A stretch of 36,833 nucleotides of DNA from an uncultured Patescibacteria group bacterium. GTDB lineage: Bacteria; Patescibacteriota; Patescibacteriia; Veblenbacterales; UBA10138. This document shows positions 8,902 through 17,368 of the stretch, piece by piece. The notes under the pieces are model-generated. The model was not told where the DNA came from. It searched no databases and worked only from the letters and a program-made list of their open reading frames with translations. The stretch spans positions 1-36,833 of the forward strand of contig CALFUV010000029.1 in the NCBI GenBank assembly GCA_937929825.1. Direction: 5' to 3'. Position 1 is the first letter of the stretch. Each line of letters opens with the position of its first letter. The position numbers and the translations under genes are program-made.

Positions 8902-11900
8902 TTAAGGTACTGGCGGCAAAGGAGTGCGGAATTGCCAACTAGGTAATGTACTCATAATATCTTTAAAGCCCGGCGGTGTATTAAGAGAAATACGGCCATC
9001 GGCAATTATCTTTTCTGATGGTTCACCGCCTGCTGATGCTGTTCGTTCCAATTTGAATTCTCGGGCAATAACAGCGCCATAAATCCTTAAACCAATATTA
9101 CCGCCGCCTGTCCTAAAAATACCACCGGCTAATCTAGGTGTTGGATACCCGCCGCCTGTATCTGCCATTGTTATTCCAGCCACAAAGAAAGAACCTACTA
9201 CTTGGCTTACACCGGGATCAATCTCCACATTACCCAACACTAACCAGCCTACTGAAGCCAGCTCGCGAGCATTAATTTTCGGCAAAGCTGGTTCGTAAGA
9301 TAAATTAGCCCTGATGTACAAATCACCATCTACAATAATCAAACCGGCTCCAGAATTTTCCCGTCCATTGGCAAACTCAACCGGTGATCTAATCACTAAA
9401 TCTCCCTTAATTCTTAAAACGCGTCCGCGTAAAGGATCACCTTCACGTACTATTTCATTAAAAGGAGTATTTTCAGACCAAACCCAAACTGGATTGCCGT
9501 AAATATTCGGCTTACCTTCGACTGCTTCTATACCAGCTAAATTATGAGTTAAACCATAATAATCAAAAGTGCTTTTTTGTGTACCGGGGGTAGCAGTGGT
9601 GCCGGGGTAAACTATTTGACCAAAACTTGGATCCACAAAAGAAAGTCCCGGCTTTGGCGGTGAGGCAGAAATAAAGTTCTCTATAACTCTGGTTTGTTGT
9701 TCCGTACCGCCTCCCAGCACAAAATAAGTAGCATTAAAACTACCCGGTGGTGGTGTATATTCAGCTCTGATATTGCCTTGTGAGTAAATACTGCCCTCTT
9801 CCACTGAAACATAAGGCTCATCACACAAAGAAGCTAATTTGTAACAAATGTTATAATCAACCTGATTGCAACTATTAACAGTAAATTTTATTCTGTTGGG
9901 CTGATTGTTATCAGCTATTAAATCAAGTAGAGTAATTGGCGGACTAACAGTGCTTTGATTCAAAGGTTGATTATAAACCGCCGCGTTGCCGATAGCATTA
10001 GCGTCAGCTGTATGGCTGGTACTGGGTTGTGCACAAACACCTTTGAACCTAATTTTTGGCGCCTGATTATCTGGCGTGTATATAAGGCTATATTGTTCAA
10101 TATTATTAACGGGATTTGTGGATTTTATTGTAAATTCATAAGTTTCACCATCATTAGCACGCAAAAATACATTGGGGTCATTTCCCGGCCCGGGATAACA
10201 GTAAGGCATAATATGATCTATGGTAAACTGATTGCTTAAAGCGGCGGTTTTTTCCACGCCATCATCCACCTCTACCTGAACGCGTTGATTAACTGCGGCC
10301 GGAGCACATAAAGAATTCCAAAGATAAGTGCATTTCCTAAAAGTAGTACTGCCGTTCCCGCCGCTACAGTTTAATTTAGGATCATTGCTTGGAATGCCCA
10401 AAACAATATTTTTACCAGCCCCCGCAGAACCGTAAGTAATATTAAATCTTATCAGCTGGGTATTTGGATTAGGATCGTTATCCGAATCCCTATATTCCCA
10501 AGTAATTATAGCTTGGCCGTTAACAACATCATCTCCACCATTACTAGGCCAACCAGGCGATCTGGTAATGATCACATTTTGAATCTGCGGGGGGGTATTT
10601 ATGGTAAAACGCCAGCCTGTAATTGGTTGGCTGTAAACCGTGTTAAAAGTATCTTTAGCACTCACACCCCAACGATATATTTGTTTAGGTGAAGGATTAA
10701 AACCTGTTAAGTTATAACCGGCCGAACAACCGTTAGTCGGCGGACCACATAAAGAATTGCAAGATTGTTGATTTATCAAAGAGCCGCGGCAATTAGGTGA
10801 GGCTGAACAAGGATCTGTCATATTTAGATCTCCATTAGGCTGAGAAAGAAAAACATTATAACTATAATAAGACGGATCTGAATCAGGATCACAACCAATC
10901 CACCTAAGCTGGCTGAGACTGGCGGGTACCACAGCTCCATCAGCCGGTGTGGGTGTATGGGGTGCTATAGGTTCCAAAGAAGACATATAATATATGCAAA
11001 CGTCTGCGTTGTTGGGATTAAAATAATATGGTGACAAATTTCCAGCCACATCGCGAGCCGCGGCCCGGAAACAATAAGTTTTTTTATGATGCAATTGGAT
11101 TCTTTGTGGTCCAGCGCCCTTACAATCTGTTGGAAAAGTGATAGTTGGTTGTAAATATGAAAAACCGCCCTGTGGTTCATATGGGTCCAAAGAACAATTT
11201 AACCAAGAGCCATTATCAATGCGGTATTGCAAAAACCAACGGCTGACACCGCTGTGAGCAATACCATTATCCAAACTAACTAAGGGGTAATCCTGCCAAA
11301 AAGTAGTTACGGGGAATTCCTTTACTGTAGAAATTATAGCTAAACCATCTTTATTATATATAAGGGGTGGAGTCACAATAGCATATGCTTCTATATAAGA
11401 ATTGTCTGTATCGATTTTTATAGCCACTTGTTCACTATTAAAAGGAATTACTGGTGGCGGTACAATAGCAGAATAAGCTGTTCTACCAGATGTATCCTGC
11501 ACTTCTACCCTATACTGATAAAATCTACCGCTTTGACCTTGTATAGTATCAGAATAAGAAAAATCAACCAGACCGTTATCAACTAACGGATTACTAATAG
11601 TAGTCCAATCAGACCAAACAGTTGGCACATAATCAGGAGGTGAAGACGTATAAGACGAGACCGATGTAGCCGTGCGTCTTTGTAAAGCACATTTGGTTAA
11701 ATAATAATCTTCTTCAGCAATGCAATTGACATTGTAATTAAAATACAAATTATTATACCAACCAGAGTTTTCCGGTTTGCTGATAAGTGTAGCAGATATG
11801 ACTGCTCTCTCTCTGGTTTTACAACTTATTTCGGCATAACTGATTGTTGCCTCATTATCATTATTACGGGCAATAATGCGTGTAGTATACTGGGTATCAG

Positions 11901-12894
11901 GAGTTAAACCTGATTGCGCCCAAGTGGTATTAGTTATCCAGCTGCTATCACCGGCTGTATTTTCCGCAAAATATTCTTTTTGCCCGCCGCCTGTTTGCCA
12001 AGTCCAAGTGATGCGTTGGCTAGAATTGGCAACACAAGTTGGATTTATTGGCACAGCTGCTTCAGTGTAACGCTCACGTGCACCGCCAGTAATACTAATG
12101 GGAGATTGGTTATAACGAGTAGCTACTATGAGCACATTGCCTGAAGGCTTATTATAATTTTCCGGCAATATCTGGCCTAAATTTTGTTCCCAAGAAAGAT
12201 TAGCAGCTGAAATGGTTGCTGTTAGTATACCATTTAAATAAACCAAATAATTAGAAGCATTAGCAGCTGCTGTCCAATGCCAAGTAATTTTAAAATAACC
12301 ATTGCTGGTGGTGTGGTTATGATCCGGATTAGCCCAGGTAAATGAACCAGGAGTCACCACCACATTTATTTGCTGTTGACCGGCAGAACAATGGCCAGAA
12401 TCATCACAGACCTCATAATTAGAAATATAAGTACCATCATCATTAAACAAATAAATTGCGTTAGCTGTGAACGGTCCTAAACCAATGTCAGACCAACCGG
12501 TAGTACATATCAACGGCGGATCATTTAGAGTGTAAACACCTGTATCTGGCGGACTTATTTGACAGCTTTGCATAGTATAGCCGCAAGACTCACCTACACA
12601 ACTACTAATTTGAGCACTAAATTTAACCTGTAATTGATCTTGTTCAGGATCAAGTGTATTAAAAGTCAAACTAACATCACAAGGTATGCCAACTGTACAA
12701 GTACAAGGTTCGGGCGGATCTGTAATATTGCATTGAGTAACTTGAGCCTTGGCAGATTGTATGCCAGCTAAAACAAACAAAAATATAAAAACTAAACAAA
12801 AAGTCCACCCTAATAAAAAATTGGGTAGACGAAAAACAGACTGCCCGAAGCTTAAGTTTAAAAATTTTATCAGCTGATTTTGTTTATTTTTCAT
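8902..12894 (-). CDS. Large exported multi-domain (FN3/Ig-like) surface protein, putative pilus-associated adhesin
   Basis: 1330 aa, N-terminal TM/signal LLGWTFCLVFIFLFVLAGIQSAKA, FN3-like modules; head of the pil gene series. Confidence 0.8.
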   Translation of the reverse strand: MKNKQNQLIKFLNLSFGQSVFRLPNFLLGWTFCLVFIFLFVLAGIQSAKAQVTQCNITDPPEPCTCTVGIPCDVSLTFNTLDPEQDQLQVKFSAQISSCVGESCGYTMQSCQISPPDTGVYTLNDPPLICTTGWSDIGLGPFTANAIYLFNDDGTYISNYEVCDDSGHCSAGQQQINVVVTPGSFTWANPDHNHTTSNGYFKITWHWTAAANASNYLVYLNGILTATISAANLSWEQNLGQILPENYNKPSGNVLIVATRYNQSPISITGGARERYTEAAVPINPTCVANSSQRITWTWQTGGGQKEYFAENTAGDSSWITNTTWAQSGLTPDTQYTTRIIARNNDNEATISYAEISCKTRERAVISATLISKPENSGWYNNLYFNYNVNCIAEEDYYLTKCALQRRTATSVSSYTSSPPDYVPTVWSDWTTISNPLVDNGLVDFSYSDTIQGQSGRFYQYRVEVQDTSGRTAYSAIVPPPVIPFNSEQVAIKIDTDNSYIEAYAIVTPPLIYNKDGLAIISTVKEFPVTTFWQDYPLVSLDNGIAHSGVSRWFLQYRIDNGSWLNCSLDPYEPQGGFSYLQPTITFPTDCKGAGPQRIQLHHKKTYCFRAAARDVAGNLSPYYFNPNNADVCIYYMSSLEPIAPHTPTPADGAVVPASLSQLRWIGCDPDSDPSYYSYNVFLSQPNGDLNMTDPCSASPNCRGSLINQQSCNSLCGPPTNGCSAGYNLTGFNPSPKQIYRWGVSAKDTFNTVYSQPITGWRFTINTPPQIQNVIITRSPGWPSNGGDDVVNGQAIITWEYRDSDNDPNPNTQLIRFNITYGSAGAGKNIVLGIPSNDPKLNCSGGNGSTTFRKCTYLWNSLCAPAAVNQRVQVEVDDGVEKTAALSNQFTIDHIMPYCYPGPGNDPNVFLRANDGETYEFTIKSTNPVNNIEQYSLIYTPDNQAPKIRFKGVCAQPSTSHTADANAIGNAAVYNQPLNQSTVSPPITLLDLIADNNQPNRIKFTVNSCNQVDYNICYKLASLCDEPYVSVEEGSIYSQGNIRAEYTPPPGSFNATYFVLGGGTEQQTRVIENFISASPPKPGLSFVDPSFGQIVYPGTTATPGTQKSTFDYYGLTHNLAGIEAVEGKPNIYGNPVWVWSENTPFNEIVREGDPLRGRVLRIKGDLVIRSPVEFANGRENSGAGLIIVDGDLYIRANLSYEPALPKINARELASVGWLVLGNVEIDPGVSQVVGSFFVAGITMADTGGGYPTPRLAGGIFRTGGGNIGLRIYGAVIAREFKLERTASAGGEPSEKIIADGRISLNTPPGFKDIMSTLPSWQFRTPLPPVP

Positions 12895-13026
12895 GAAGCA
12901 AGGCTAAAGCAAGAACCAAAACTTCAATTAAGTTTTTGAATTAAATAAATTATAACACAGTTTTAATTTTTTAGCAACTTAAAAACTTTTATTACAAAAC
13001 TTTTGAAATTCTTTACAATAAATATT

Positions 13027-13491
13027 TTACTTAACTGGGATAATTAAAGGATAATTTTTAGATGTATGCCCTGAACCGTCTTCTACCACCATATACAATT
13101 GTTTTTCACCTGAAGATGAAAAAGTAAATTCAGGCGCCACAGCCTCACCCGAAGCCGCTTTAACTTCATGTACCAGTTCCCCTGTTGCTTGATCATAAAA
13201 TTTATAAGTTAAGTCATCGCCCTCTGGATCTTCACCCTGAAAAACTGGACCAGAACAAATAACTCCAGCCTTACACTCAACTTTTGTTCGACCGATTCTG
13301 GTAACAAGAATAAGTGGCGTTGGTTCCATCTTTTGATTTTTACTTAAAAAAAAGTACATCACGCCTACAGCAGATAAAATCACTAGTAATAAAATTAAGC
13401 CATAAGCAGTGGGGATACTATGTTTTATTGGAGGTAAATTTTCTTTTGGAATTAATAGTTGATCTGACATATATATATAAATCAATCTCAC
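13027..13491 (-). CDS. Small single-TM protein with extracytoplasmic Ig/PKD-like domain
   Basis: TM AYGLILLLVILSAVGVMYFFL; EDPEGDDLTYKFYD and MVVEDGSGHTS resemble motifs in the 1330-aa neighbour. Confidence 0.6.
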   Translation of the reverse strand: MRLIYIYMSDQLLIPKENLPPIKHSIPTAYGLILLLVILSAVGVMYFFLSKNQKMEPTPLILVTRIGRTKVECKAGVICSGPVFQGEDPEGDDLTYKFYDQATGELVHEVKAASGEAVAPEFTFSSSGEKQLYMVVEDGSGHTSKNYPLIIPVK

Positions 13492-13675
13492 TACCTATAG
13501 TTTAACTGATTATTAGCTTACAGACAAGAATTAATCATCCCCGAGATTAATAATTTAAATAATGTTTTAGCGGCCTTATGGCAAACACTTGATTTTTTTA
13601 CCGCTAACGCCTAGCATAATTAAGCTGGTAATTAAATACTTCTCAGTTAGAGAGCTCCAAAATTCATAAATTCGT

Positions 13676-13750
13676 CGGGGTGTGGTGTACCGGTAACATG
13701 CACCCTTGGGGTGGGTGTGATAGCGGGTTCGACTCCCGCCACCCCGACCA
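13676..13750 (+). tRNA. tRNA-Pro(GGG), CCA encoded
   Basis: Hand fold: acceptor CGGGGTG/CACCCCG, anticodon arm CACCC-TTGGGGT-GGGTG (anticodon 13708-13710), T-arm GCGGG-TTCGACT-CCCGC, discriminator A, CCA. Confidence 0.95.
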
Positions 13751-13793
13751 AACCAACAACTCCATTCTTACAAGAATGGAGTTGTTGGTTTTT
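13751..13793 (+). terminator. Rho-independent terminator of tRNA-Pro
   Basis: AACCAACAACTCCATTCT / AGAATGGAGTTGTTGGTT, perfect 18-bp stem followed by TTT; directly after CCA. Confidence 0.88.
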
Positions 13794-14028
13794 AAAAAAT
13801 CAAAAGCCCACCTTCAGGCTTGGTACGATTGGAGTTCCTAATAACTCCAAGGGGGCCGGTCATCAGTCAAATTGGTACCAGCAGGAAAACTCTTTCCCAA
13901 CCAAGCCAACTTAACTGTTCCTCATAGCCGCCGAGGATTAATATTTTTATACCCACGAGTATAAAAATTTCATCCTTTGCTGTACTGAGATTGTAGAGCT
14001 CAATACATACCAAGCCTTGCGATGAGCT
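13794..14028 (-). ncRNA. Candidate stand-alone structured ncRNA, family not assigned
   Basis: Promoter TTGACA-N17-TATTTT (14058-14063 / 14035-14040); 10-bp closing helix 13816-13825 with 14008-14017; several internal hairpins; 3' hairpin plus U-tract at 13794-13821. Confidence 0.72.
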
Positions 14029-14034
14029 AATTTA

Positions 14035-14063
14035 AAAATATCCTGCCTGAGTTTTAGTGTCAA
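14035..14063 (-). promoter_or_regulatory. Sigma70-type promoter for the ncRNA
   Basis: TTGACA, 17-nt spacer, TATTTT on minus strand. Confidence 0.7.
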
Positions 14064-14152
14064 TAATGAAAATTAGCCAAAAATTATAATTGTTATTTTA
14101 CGTCTCTTATTTTTAGCTTAAAAAAAGTAAAAATTTTTCCACAATCAGGAAA

Positions 14153-14187
14153 ATAAAAAACCTCGCACTTATTTAATGGCGAGGTTT
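14153..14187 (-). terminator. Rho-independent terminator after the Zn-ribbon gene pair
   Basis: AAACCTCGC-loop-GCGAGGTTT then TTTATTTT on minus strand. Confidence 0.85.
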
Positions 14188-14196
14188 AAATTATTT

Positions 14197-14622
14197 TTAC
14201 TCCTCCATTATTAAATTGGCACGTTCACGAGCCGAGTGAATTGTCGCAATGAACTGAATTAAACCTTCTATTTTTTCCTTTTCAGAATATCTATAACGAC
14301 CGTTTAGACCAGCTAACGAATAAATCCTATCCGCTATTTCCTGAGTTGGCGGATGTGCGCCGGAACCTATTAACAACTGTGCCAAAAGTTTAGCATAATG
14401 CCGAGGAATGCAATCCGGACAAAAATTTTTTTCTGTACCATCTAAATCAACCATTTGGACGAGTAATATCTTATTATTACTCGCGCAAAGGCATTGTCCA
14501 AAGCGAGAAGTTGGGATTTCCATTTTTATCTTTTGGCCGCAAGTTATACAACTTGTGGCGTTAACCGAAACTAACATGTTACATTTTTGGCATCTTTTTG
14601 ATGCTCCGACATTTTTTATCAT
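14197..14622 (-). CDS. Zn-ribbon small protein, unknown function (paralog of next)
   Basis: CQKCNM...CITCGQK then CLC...FCPDCIPRHYAKLLAQLL; SD AGGAGGT. Confidence 0.75.
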   Translation of the reverse strand: MIKNVGASKRCQKCNMLVSVNATSCITCGQKIKMEIPTSRFGQCLCASNNKILLVQMVDLDGTEKNFCPDCIPRHYAKLLAQLLIGSGAHPPTQEIADRIYSLAGLNGRYRYSEKEKIEGLIQFIATIHSARERANLIMEE

Positions 14623-14632
14623 TTACTACCTC

Positions 14633-15022
14633 CTATACATATTGAATTTGATTTATTTGATTAAATTTATTTATAACTTTAACTAAAAGATTAATATTCT
14701 CTCTGGTGGGATAAGTTGAAAGTTTTTGAACATTAATAAATGTTTCAAAATTACCATAAACATTAGGGGCGTTCATAAAACCAAAACTATTAGTAAGCTG
14801 GGAGGCTAAGGTAGCTGCCACAGGTGTTGGTAAATGGTGTGGACAAAATGCTTTTTTGATTCCGTCGTATTTAATAACAACCAGATTTTTATGCTCACCG
14901 CAAGGGCAATTTTCGCTGTTAGATGGTCTTAAATCAAGCTTAACTTTTGTTAAGCAGTTTTGACAAACATTAGCAGTTGATTGAGTTTCACAACCGCAAA
15001 AACAACAAAGATTGTTATCCAT
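14633..15022 (-). CDS. Zn-ribbon small protein, unknown function (paralog of previous)
   Basis: CCFCGCE...CQNCLTK then CPCG...FCPHHLPTPVAATLASQLT; SD AAGGAGA. Confidence 0.75.
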   Translation of the reverse strand: MDNNLCCFCGCETQSTANVCQNCLTKVKLDLRPSNSENCPCGEHKNLVVIKYDGIKKAFCPHHLPTPVAATLASQLTNSFGFMNAPNVYGNFETFINVQKLSTYPTRENINLLVKVINKFNQINQIQYV

Positions 15023-15257
15023 GATTTTCTCCTTTTATTTATTTGTTAAGGTATAGTGTTAATTAGTTTTTTAATTTTGATTACAAATCAGCCGCTCTTT
15101 TTAGAAAGAGCGGCTGAGGTAATTTACAATTAAGTTCTTAACATTAGATTAACTTCAACTCGCTCTTTGGTGAAGAGATAATAATAAACAAACCAACAAT
15201 AATGTTGAGCGAGTTAGATATTTTTTTGTAAGACAAATTAAACATATTTATATCTTG
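15023..15257 (-). promoter_or_regulatory. Structured 5' leader of the Zn-ribbon gene pair
   Basis: Promoter TTGACA-N17-TAGTAT (15287-15292 / 15264-15269), AACTCGCTC...GAGCGAGTT helix, then 12-bp hairpin CAGCCGCTCTTT-CTAA-AAAGAGCGGCTG. Confidence 0.6.
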
Positions 15258-15309
15258 AAATAAATACTAGCACCCCTTTAAAATCCTGTCAAATTTCTAA
15301 TTTCCCCAT

Positions 15310-15336
15310 AAAAAAGCGGCTTTTAAGTAAGCCGCT
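15310..15336 (-). terminator. Rho-independent terminator of the T-box transcript
   Basis: AGCGGCTT-ACTTAA-AAGCCGCT then TTTTTATGGGG on minus strand. Confidence 0.85.
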
Positions 15337-15349
15337 ATGAAGGAATGGG

Positions 15350-15556
15350 TTAGCAGTAATGACTGCCGTCAGAAATTTTTTTTGTTTTTAGGTCTTCAGG
15401 TTTTAACACCTGAGATGTGTTGCTTTGAGGAACTTTTTCTTCAGAAGAATTATGTAATTCTGTATTCTGATTATTTTCCAGTTTTTTGGAAGATTCTTGG
15501 CTATTATCAGCCCCTTCAGGAATTATTTGTCCTACAAAATAACTTTTGTTTTTTAT
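15350..15556 (-). CDS. Small hydrophilic ORF with apparent ATA start, unknown function (68 aa)
   Basis: AAAAGGAGAAGATC-ATA; (M)KNKSYFVGQIIPEGADNSQESSKKLENNQNTELHNSSEEKVPQSNTSQVLKPEDLKTKKISDGSHYC*; between the T-box and a terminator. Confidence 0.5.
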   Translation of the reverse strand: MKNKSYFVGQIIPEGADNSQESSKKLENNQNTELHNSSEEKVPQSNTSQVLKPEDLKTKKISDGSHYC

Positions 15557-15595
15557 GATCTTCTCCTTTTTTGTTTTGTTTTTATTTTATTTAAT

Positions 15596-15932
15596 TAAAA
15601 AACTCCTCCTCCCCACTAGTTTCCCTAAAGAAACTAGTAAGGACGAAGAGTTTTACTTCTCCGCGGTACCACCTCACTTGTTCCGTACTATACGGAACCT
15701 GCTTTCACGCACGCTTTGAAAAAGAAATGCGTTAGTCCTGTTACGGGAACACCCGTTTCAGCTTACTAGCTAAATTTAAATAATAAAACTTGCATTCGGC
15801 TGAACGACTCCCGAGGGAACTTCCTTTACACTTGTTACAGATCTGCTTTCAGTCGCGGCAGATCCTCCCTTTTGAAACGGAGTATAAAGTACTTTCCTCG
15901 TTCACGGTCTTTACCACCTATTAAAGAACAAT
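15596..15932 (-). promoter_or_regulatory. T-box riboswitch (tRNA-sensing leader); specifier read as UUC/Phe
   Basis: T-box AGGTGGTACCGCGG; Stem I with AGTA and opposing GAA-G-TTC; stem III GTTCCGTA-TAG-TACGGAAC; terminator AACTCTTCGTCC...GGGAGGAGGAGTTTTTT. Confidence 0.9.
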
Positions 15933-15938
15933 AATTAC

Positions 15939-15967
15939 ACTTTAAACTATATAATTATAACTGTCAA
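15939..15967 (-). promoter_or_regulatory. Promoter for the T-box transcript
   Basis: TTGACA-N17-TAAAGT on minus strand, just after the glycosyltransferase stop. Confidence 0.6.
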
Positions 15968-15972
15968 ATATC

Positions 15973-16695
15973 TTATTTTACCCGTGGCCAGCGCTTAGAC
16001 CAAGCTTTTCCCCGCCATATTAAACTTAAAGCATTAAATAAATATAATTTATTAACCTTTAAATAGCCATAACGTCGGTAACGGCGCGGCGATTCATAAA
16101 CCAATACACCCCATAAATTCTTAATGCGGCCCAATTTTCTTAAACGTTTGTATAAATCAAAATCTTCAGCTGCCGGCAAATCTGGATTATAACCACCAGC
16201 CTGCCAAAAAGACTCAGTCTTAATAATTTGACAATTACCACGCCCGTAACCTAAACCTAAATAGTTTTGGATAAATATAATCAGGTTATAAAAATTAAGC
16301 CAAAAAATATCAGCTATTTTTCGCTCAGCCGGCGCAATAGCAAATCGTGGGGCCGCAGCTACAGCTTTTTTGTCTAACAGCAATTGCTGAGCAGCACTGA
16401 ATAACTCAGGCCAACTTCGCGGCTTAGTATCTGCGTCCAAAAAAATTAAAACCCTACCCCGGGCTACAGCCGCACCAGCATTTCTCCCTACGGCAATATT
16501 CTGTTTAACCCCCTTTTTAGAACTAATCACTTTAGCGCCTAATTTCCTAGCTAATGCCGGTGTACCATCTTTACTGCCGCCATCTGATACTATTAATTCC
16601 ACTGCAAATTTTTGTCTGGTAGCTTTATCTAATAATTTAAGAGTTTGCGGCAAGAGTTGAGCCTCATTAAGTGTAGGGATTATTAAACTAATCAT
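15973..16695 (-). CDS. Family 2 glycosyltransferase
   Basis: MISLIIPTLNEAQLLPQTL, ELIVSDGGSKDGT, FLDADTKP, GGYNPDLPAAEDFDLYKRLRKLG. Confidence 0.92.
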   Translation of the reverse strand: MISLIIPTLNEAQLLPQTLKLLDKATRQKFAVELIVSDGGSKDGTPALARKLGAKVISSKKGVKQNIAVGRNAGAAVARGRVLIFLDADTKPRSWPELFSAAQQLLLDKKAVAAAPRFAIAPAERKIADIFWLNFYNLIIFIQNYLGLGYGRGNCQIIKTESFWQAGGYNPDLPAAEDFDLYKRLRKLGRIKNLWGVLVYESPRRYRRYGYLKVNKLYLFNALSLIWRGKAWSKRWPRVK

Positions 16696-16704
16696 GATTT
16701 AAGA

Positions 16705-16745
16705 ATAACACAAAAACAAACCCCCGCCGGTAAGGGGCGGGGTAA
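16705..16745 (-). terminator. Rho-independent terminator after ndk
   Basis: CCCCGCC-CCTTACC-GGCGGGG then GTTTGTTTTT on minus strand. Confidence 0.8.
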
Positions 16746-16753
16746 AAAAAATT

Positions 16754-17356
16754 TTAAAACTGAATATCGTCTTCAGCTCTTTTGTAAGAATGAATTTCTT
16801 CCGGCGAAAACCAATGAGAAATTTCATGTTCAGCTTCTTGCGCGGTCTCCGAAGCATGAACAATATTATGTACTGCCCGCTTATCTTTATTAGCCGCCGC
16901 CGCTGAATCCACTGAATAATCTCCTCTGATAGTACCCATTTCCGCAGCTGAAGGCATAGTGGGGCCAACTAATTTTCTAATCATTTCCACAGCATGTACG
17001 CCCTGAATAACCATTTTGACTAGGGGCGCTGAAGTCATATAATCTACCAACCAACCCCGCACCATGTTGCCTATTTCCAATTTATCCTCAGTGCCCAATT
17101 CTTCCATGGCTTTATAGCCGTACTTCTCGTAAGTATTCAGAGTTTTCTCTCCCAAACGCGCTATCCAAGCCTCATCTTTAGGATAATGATTATCTATTTG
17201 CTCACGGCTGGGCTTAAACATTTCCAAAGCCACCACTTTTAAACCCCGTTGTTCCACACGATGAATAATTTCACCAATCAAACCACGTTTAACGCCATCA
17301 GGCTTTATCATTAAAAATGTTCGTTCTTCACGAGGATGTTTAGACATACTTTTCAA
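16754..17356 (-). CDS. ndk: Nucleoside diphosphate kinase with internal insertion
   Basis: RTFLMIKPDGVKRGLIGEIIHRVEQRGLKVVALEM, GTIRGDYS, HNIVHASE. Confidence 0.95.
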   Translation of the reverse strand: MKSMSKHPREERTFLMIKPDGVKRGLIGEIIHRVEQRGLKVVALEMFKPSREQIDNHYPKDEAWIARLGEKTLNTYEKYGYKAMEELGTEDKLEIGNMVRGWLVDYMTSAPLVKMVIQGVHAVEMIRKLVGPTMPSAAEMGTIRGDYSVDSAAAANKDKRAVHNIVHASETAQEAEHEISHWFSPEEIHSYKRAEDDIQF

Positions 17357-17368
17357 AATAAATAATTA

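Noticed and set aside
13800-14030. Plus-strand reading of the structured RNA as an extension of the tRNA-Pro transcript
   Set aside because: A strong terminator follows the tRNA, and the promoter and U-tract both place the RNA on the minus strand.
15337-15558. Plus-strand 73-aa ORF from the ORF track
   Set aside because: Antisense to the better supported minus-strand small ORF, which has a strong SD, a T-box leader and a terminator.
16699-16968. Minus-strand 89-aa ORF
   Set aside because: Overlaps ndk in another frame and runs through its terminator.
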